Shown here: positions 58,475-64,000 of the stretch, in pieces
Numbering within the stretch: position 1 is the first letter of the stretch
Layout of the letters: each line of letters begins with the position of its first letter
Assembly (NCBI GenBank): GCA_022113835.1
Contig: JAILWY010000026.1
Location: 11,063,001-11,127,000, forward strand
Direction of reading: 5' to 3'
Origin: Atopsyche davidsoni
Lineage: Eukaryota > Arthropoda > Insecta > Trichoptera > Hydrobiosidae
Length of the DNA stretch: 64,000 nucleotides
Notes under the pieces: generated by a model
Databases searched by the model: none
Told to the model about the DNA's origin: nothing
The model's input: only the letters and a program-made list of their open reading frames with translations
Program-made: the position numbers and the translations under genes

Positions 58475-61400
58475 CTGAAAATAAGGAGAAACAAGTTTTA
58501 ATGGATGATTATTACTTGTAGAATCTTACATAACAAGACTATCAACTACCAATTAATCATCATAAAATCCTCTAAGTTGATTTATACGTGTGTATAGAAT
58601 TTATAGGGAGGTAGATCTTGAGATATTAATATACAAAATATGTTGTTTACAAGATTTTTTTTTTGTACTGTTTTTATTTATATAAATTCAATTATTATAA
58701 TTGGTACTCACAATAAATAATATCTAGTAATTTAGATATTTAAACACAAGACCAAAAGGTTGTTTTTGTAACAATTTTAACATTTTTTAATTTAGAGCAA
58801 AACATATAACTTTAATTTAGCATTATCAACAAACAAAAAAAAATTACGTACAGTATACTAATGGAAAATTTGCGCAAATATTGTGATAATTTTAGCGATT
58901 TTTTTTTGTTTGTAGTTGATTTATTATTATTTGTGTCCTCTTTCATAAGAGTATTATTTTTAAAGTAAGGGAATATCATGTCACACCATTGTTATTAACT
59001 GATGTAAAATAGGTCTATCAATTGATTAATATTAATGTTGGTTAATATTAACGCAATAATCAACATATTTTTGTTTTGAAAATATTATTAAAAAAGAAGA
59101 AACTTTTGTCTCGATTTAAATACTATCCTACAACGAAATTTTATTTGTCTAATAATGAAATAAGCCTTTTGGATAAACAGACAAACAATTTTGTAAGTAA
59201 ATTTCTGAAGTCTTAAATTGGTATCGGATTAGGCTCAGAGATGGCGTTATTGAAAAAATGCAATCGATAAATAAATTAGCGAGCAAGTATTTGCAATGTA
59301 TATTCAAAATGATCTATATATATATTTTCAAGAATGTTATTTTCAGATTATGAATATACTAAAAAGATTGAAAGCGGCACTTTTTATATTGTATAAAATT
59401 GATTGATTTTTATTATTATGATATGAAATTATTGTGATTTTAATTGAATAAAAAAGCATAACGAAATATACAATAACTCTATAAAGTTAGAACTGTGTAA
59501 GTAAGCAGTACGTATATAAAATAATTTGTGAATAATAAGGTATTAAAAACTAATTGATATATTAGACTTTACTGAGCGCCAAACTATATCACGAAAAAAA
59601 TTCAAGGAAAACATGTTTCGGTACTATTGGTATCAAATTTAGTATTCTAGATCACTTCTAATAAAACGGAACGTTCCCAGCACGTTTCAATATAAATAAG
59701 ATTAAAACTTTAACATTGAAATGTATTAATCTTTTGTAAATTTCGATAAAAGACAAGCATTTTATAAAAATATTTTATATTCATATTTTCTAGTGAGAAC
59801 CATGAGTTTTGAAACACACGTAAATTTACGCAAGTTCATTATTTCGAAACGAATAGAAAGTTATAAATATTTAGAAGAGATACTTAGCTTTTCTGTAATT
59901 AATATAATTGATGTGCTCATTCCACGTAGACTAAAGATGAACTCGAATGACATTTGATTAAATAATAAAATAGGTATCTTTTGTGTTTTTGTTTTTACTC
60001 CCAAGTTTCGCAGACAAAACAAATCACATAGTTTATTATTTTTTAGCAAAATTTCATTATGATGTTGCCGGCGAAAGATAATAACAAAAGAAAGTGAGCA
60101 AAGAAAGTATTTCTAAAGTTTGAAAGAATATTAAAGTTTGAGATAATAAAGAATTACAATACGAAATGAAAATTTCCCGCAATCCGAAGCATTTGCAATA
60201 CAACAACAATAAGCAACAACCGAGAAGTCTTTGAACCCATTTATGTTGTGGATTATCTTGCATTGCTTCTCAAGAAATTAAATGATATCAAGTAATAATA
60301 TGATGCTCGTAAATATTATATCAGTAAATTTAATTTCCTACTTGAATAAAATCATTGACTAGAATTCCCATTCATAATACACCACATCCAAAATTAGTGA
60401 AATGAAGAAATATTGCTGTTCACTCTCTAAATAATACATAAATATTTATTATGCAAAACACGCTACGTTAAAATAAAATAACTAATAAATAAGACAGGTT
60501 TAAACATACGTTTTTTCTTTCATCTTTATTTGTACAAATTTAGTCACCAATAATTTTTTTTTAAATAATTAATTTCATATAAATATTTTCACCTTTCGTA
60601 TGCAAATAAATGCTCAGTTAAGTATGTACTATTTTTTTAAATAATATGTAGGTGCAAAATTTTGAATGCTGAAAAAAATAACAAATTGGACGTGTTTGAT
60701 ATTTTACTCGTAAGCTGAGAAGTTTTCATTTCGTGCTTCTCAGTTTTATGTTTTAATTATAAATGAAGGGAATTTTCGTGTCTACACCTCGCGATTATTT
60801 TAGCGACAAGCACAGGACACATTGTATTATCAACAGCGTTGTATTTGTTCACTGTCCATGCTGTACTGCGAGATAAATACATTTATTTCTTTAGATTTAT
60901 TTGCTCATATCATTTTTAAAAAAAAACTACTCAAGAGTGCGGTCAAGATCAGCCGGATTTGTTGACAATAACTTGTTTTGACGTAGAAGCTATTGCATAA
61001 TACTATGGTTTCTTCGCAGACAGAAGAGGTAATACGAGAATTTCAAGTCGTGGATTGATCTTTTCCTATAATGAAACGAAGACCCGCAAGTGCCATTAAG
61101 GTGTGGATTTTAAAACAAGGATAGCATCGTCGATTTTCTTTGATAACGAAAATATCAGAACGTACTTAAACTGTAACGTTTGGCGACTTTCTTTTAAAGG
61201 AAATATTATTTATGAAAACAGCAGTTTTTGTATTTAGTTTATTTATACAGGACTTTTTGACCGTGACACTCAAAAATTATACATGTCGAACGTCTATTGC
61301 GAGTGACTGCCGAAATGTTCACATAAAATTTGAATGCCATTACACTGACCACACTGGCAGACAAGTTTAAATGCCTCATGCGAGTTAGATAACCTTTGAT

Positions 61401-62558
61401 CCGTTTTGTTCTTGAGTTGCTTTGTCGTTTGTGCCCCTGCATAAAATTTAAAAATAACGGCAGATAACTCAAACAATGAATTCTTTTATAAGTAAAAATT
61501 TAGACTACCTCGATAACACGTAATCATCGCAAAAGGCGCATATAATGTATATAAAAAAATAAGATTTAATCATAACTCAATAGTATGGACGTAAATACTC
61601 AAGTGTGTATATCTTACAATAAGTTTACCTAAATAATAAATTATAATAATCTGTAAAATAACGGTTTTTTTCATGCAATGGCCAATACTAAAAGTTGTTT
61701 GTTGACACGGAAAAAAGCAGAGCTGTGAGTTTGAATCAAAAAGTAAAAGCCAATATGCGAATAGTTAGATAGGTATGTTTAAAACAACAAATATAAATAT
61801 AATCAAAACTTAATATCCATTATACCACTTGTAGATATTTTTTCAGTTGCTGTTTTATTATATCAATTCAAGAATCTACAAAAATAAGCTACTCATTTTT
61901 TTCTTATAAAATTTATGGTACGTAGATTTAATCACTCATTATTTCTCACTCATGCGAGAAATAGTTTTTTTACACATATTTTTCCCTACACACACTCAAT
62001 AACGAAAATAGAGAAACGTACACCACCTCTCAGAAAGCCACACACCTATTGCAGGGGTCTCCAACCTTTTTGCACCCAAGAGCACATTCTAAAATGCCGG
62101 TCGGGCGGCGGGCATCATTTATTTTTTCAAAGTATATTTATAGTTGGACATAATCAATAATACATAAAATGCACAAAAAATATTTAATTCCAAAAATATT
62201 GTTTATATTTTTATGTAGAATAAATAATAAGTAGTAAATAATAGTACAAAAATTATAACGATATAATAAATTTCGCGTATATTTCTCTCTTTAATTACTA
62301 AATATAAATTTTTTCATAAACTTAAATAATTTTTTAACGCGGTAAAACGGTCGGCATGGTGCCCGCGGGCATAGGGTTGGGGACCACTGCCTTATTGAAA
62401 GCATAGCCCTAGACATAAAATAAATAAATAATCTTATAATTTCATTTCTAATTTTGTATGGCGTGATACAATGGTATTTTACTGATATTATATTTAAAGT
62501 TAATAGATGTCTCACCGGAAATCTTCATACAGTAAAGATAAATAGATTATGAAAATAC
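58475..62558 (-). other. Intron 1 of the unidentified minus-strand gene
   Basis: A 4.1-kb AT-rich intron if the two exons belong together. It contains a complete hAT MITE at 62052-62389. No other feature was supported. Confidence 0.5.
62052..62389. mobile_element. Non-autonomous hAT element (MITE), 338 bp
   Basis: Left end CAGGGGTCTCCAACC and right end, reverse-complemented, CAGTGGTCCCCAACC form a terminal inverted repeat with two mismatches in 15. The flanks acctattg (62044-62051) and ccttattg (62390-62397) match at six of eight positions, fitting an aged 8-bp target duplication. A CAGNGGTYCCCAACC end followed by C/G-rich subterminal blocks is typical of hAT (Charlie-like) elements. The interior is AT-rich and lacks a transposase. 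It sits in the first intron of the unidentified minus-strand gene, about 350 bp from the Idh promoter. Confidence 0.8.
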
Positions 62559-62646
62559 CTAAGGAGATTTCTATTGAGAATGATGTTGTTTGGCCTTGTA
62601 TGAAATCCGGCAGTCTCGGAAACGCCCGATCGTCGCTCGGCGGCAT
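62559..62646 (-). CDS. Unidentified minus-strand gene, coding exon 1
   Basis: ATG at 62646 is the first in its frame. It opens MPPSDDRAFPRLPDF, then IQGQTTSFSIEISL, and meets a GTATTT donor in phase 1 (88 nt). Joining to 58414-58474 gives a smooth reading across the junction (SIEISL-DGFTRL). There is no signal peptide or membrane segment, so an intracellular protein is likely. The exon begins inside the GC-rich block shared with Idh, so the two genes are divergent. A longer read-through to a GTGAGA donor at 62518 is possible but gives an unlikely hydrophobic tail. Family not recognised. Confidence 0.5.
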
Positions 62647-62743
62647 TCGTGTTTCGATCGCCGGGCCGGTCTGACGTCGGCTTTGACAACCGCAGCGTTT
62701 CACGCCCGCTTTCTCCTCGGTGCACAAATTTAACTCAATAATC
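62590..62743 (+). promoter_or_regulatory. Shared GC-rich promoter and Idh non-coding first exon
   Basis: A CpG-rich block (about 62600-62720) stands alone in AT-rich DNA. On the plus strand it runs into a good donor (AATAATC|GTAAGT at 62744). It is therefore the likely 5' UTR exon of Idh; its exact start is unknown. The same block carries the start codon of the minus-strand gene, so the 5' ends may overlap. Confidence 0.55.
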
Positions 62744-63173
62744 GTAAGTACAGCAATATCGTGATATAAATGTTGTAAATAATAATTATGAAATATTATT
62801 TTTTCATCTGATGTATCTACTTTATAAGCCTAAATTGATGATAACGCCATGTCATCAATTCATTCGCTCTGTCGTTCGAAAGAAAACGGGAATTTAAAGC
62901 CCATTTCACGAAACTTTTACGCTGATCTTATGCAATAAATAATTGGTAGTAAAATATTAATTCAATGTTCGTACTGTTGTTGAATGCGTATATTCATAGA
63001 CGCTTTTTGATAAATTGACCTTTGCTTCTAAAGTTAGAGGTAAATCTGGATTTTATTTGCTAATTATTTACCTGGGTATTTAAAATTACAAAACATATCT
63101 AATATTTAGGCTACGCAATTTTCAAGTAATTTGTTTCTGTACATAATCATGTTTTTATCATTGACAATTTCAG
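62744..63173 (+). other. Idh: Idh 5' UTR intron
   Basis: A 430-nt intron from GTAAGT to TTGACAATTTCAG. It ends six bases before the Idh start codon. AT-rich with no other feature. Confidence 0.7.
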
Positions 63174-63179
63174 ATAAAC

Positions 63180-64000
63180 ATGGTGAAGATAAAGGCAGGA
63201 CCGGTTGTCGACATTCTGGGCGATGAGATGACGAGAATTATCTGGGACCTCATCAAAGATAAACTCATTTTGCCATTCCTCGATATTGAACTGCACACTT
63301 ATGATCTTGGTATCGAATACAGAGACAAAACTGACGATCAAGTGACGATTGATTGTGCTAATGCTATTAAGCAGTACAATGTTGGAATTAAATGCGCAAC
63401 CATCACTCCAGATGAGAATCGAGTGGAAGAATTCAAATTAAAGAAAATGTGGAAATCTCCTAATGGAACTATTCGTAACATTCTTGGTGGCACCGTTTTC
63501 AGGGAAGCAATTATTTGTAAGAATATTCCCCGTCTTGTTACTGGATGGGAAAAACCAATCATCATTGGACGTCATGCTCATGCTGATCAGTACAAGGCAA
63601 CCGATTTTGTAGTCCCCGAGGCTGGCAAATTGGAATTCACATGGACTCCTAAATCTGGAAGTTCAGCAAAACCAATAAACTTTATTGTGCATGAATATTC
63701 CGGCCCTGGAGTAGCTCTCGGTATGTACAATACTGATGAATCGATCATTGATTTCGCTCATTCTTCATTGAAATTTTCTTTGGATCGTAAATATCCTCTA
63801 TACTTGAGCACTAAAAACACAATTCTCAAGAAGTATGATGGGCGCTTCAAGGATATCTTCCAGGAAATTTATGAGAAGAATTACAAAGCTAAGTACGAAG
63901 CAGCTGGAATCTGGTATGAACATCGCCTAATTGATGATATGGTCGCCTATGCTATGAAATCGGAAGGTGGATTCGTTTGGGCTTGTAAAAATTATGATGG
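63180..64000 (+). CDS. Idh: NADP-dependent isocitrate dehydrogenase, cytosolic type (partial, runs off the window)
   Basis: Oxidative decarboxylation of isocitrate to 2-oxoglutarate with production of NADPH. The frame starts ATG six bases after an acceptor and stays open for 273 codons to the window edge, about two thirds of the roughly 410-residue family length. Landmarks are GDEMTRIIW near residue 14, the substrate loop [17 protein letters not shown] (Ser93, Asn95, Arg99, Arg108), [17 protein letters not shown] with Arg131 and Tyr138 (human IDH1 Arg132 and Tyr139), Lys212 in STKNT, and Asp252 in LIDDMVA. The last residues reach NYDG, just before the remaining metal ligands. No mitochondrial presequence precedes [11 protein letters not shown], so a cytosolic or peroxisomal form is likely. 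The 821 bases contain no intron. Confidence 0.97.
   Translation, partial: MVKIKAGPVVDILGDEMTRIIWDLIKDKLILPFLDIELHTYDLGIEYRDKTDDQVTIDCANAIKQYNVGIKCATITPDENRVEEFKLKKMWKSPNGTIRNILGGTVFREAIICKNIPRLVTGWEKPIIIGRHAHADQYKATDFVVPEAGKLEFTWTPKSGSSAKPINFIVHEYSGPGVALGMYNTDESIIDFAHSSLKFSLDRKYPLYLSTKNTILKKYDGRFKDIFQEIYEKNYKAKYEAAGIWYEHRLIDDMVAYAMKSEGGFVWACKNYD

Noticed and set aside
62512..62727. 71-residue minus frame read through to its stop as a complete small protein
   Set aside because: It begins at TTG rather than ATG, and the part after 62559 is an unlikely hydrophobic tail. A GTATTT donor and a phase-matched exon at 58.4 kb explain it better.

Overview
The window reads as AT-rich nuclear DNA of an insect, most likely a moth or butterfly. 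The grounds are small GT-AG exons in very long AT-rich introns, tRNA-derived SINEs, hAT-type MITEs, TA microsatellites, and an isocitrate dehydrogenase of insect type. The order Lepidoptera is an inference; no marker in the window proves it.

From about 3.7 to 54.4 kb one gene on the minus strand fills most of the window. I assembled nine coding exons by hand whose splice sites and reading phases all fit (54332-54394, 41613-41739, 32032-32163, 7682-8482, 7110-7294, 5840-6126, 4886-5011, 4410-4534, 4290-4309). They encode a 621-residue predicted secreted protein: signal peptide, two or three Cys-rich EB/EGF-like modules, a long Thr/Pro/Ala-rich linker, one further EB-like module and four LDL-receptor class A repeats. 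Its introns are 12.6, 9.4 and 23.5 kb at the 5' end and 0.1-1 kb at the 3' end. An alternative last exon at 3746-3885 also fits in phase. The long introns hold short GC-rich islands that look like candidate cis-regulatory elements, a decayed 2.2-kb DNA transposon inserted in TA repeats, a SINE, and a poly-G tract. A second SINE copy lies just upstream of the CpG-rich promoter near 54.4-54.7 kb.

At the right end a GC-rich promoter near 62.6-62.74 kb appears to be shared by two divergent genes. On the plus strand is cytosolic-type NADP-dependent isocitrate dehydrogenase, with a non-coding first exon and an intronless coding sequence from 63180 that runs off the window. On the minus strand, two phase-matched exons (62559-62646 and 58414-58474) give the N-terminus of a protein I do not recognise. 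A complete hAT MITE (62052-62389) sits in the intron between them, and a second (5260-5758) sits between two LDLa exons of the large gene.

I found no new multi-gene system. The points most worth a second look are the EB/LDLa protein, whose last two LDLa repeats have lost calcium ligands and lie in AT-rich exons; its alternative C-terminus; the head-to-head Idh pair; and the transposon of unassigned superfamily.
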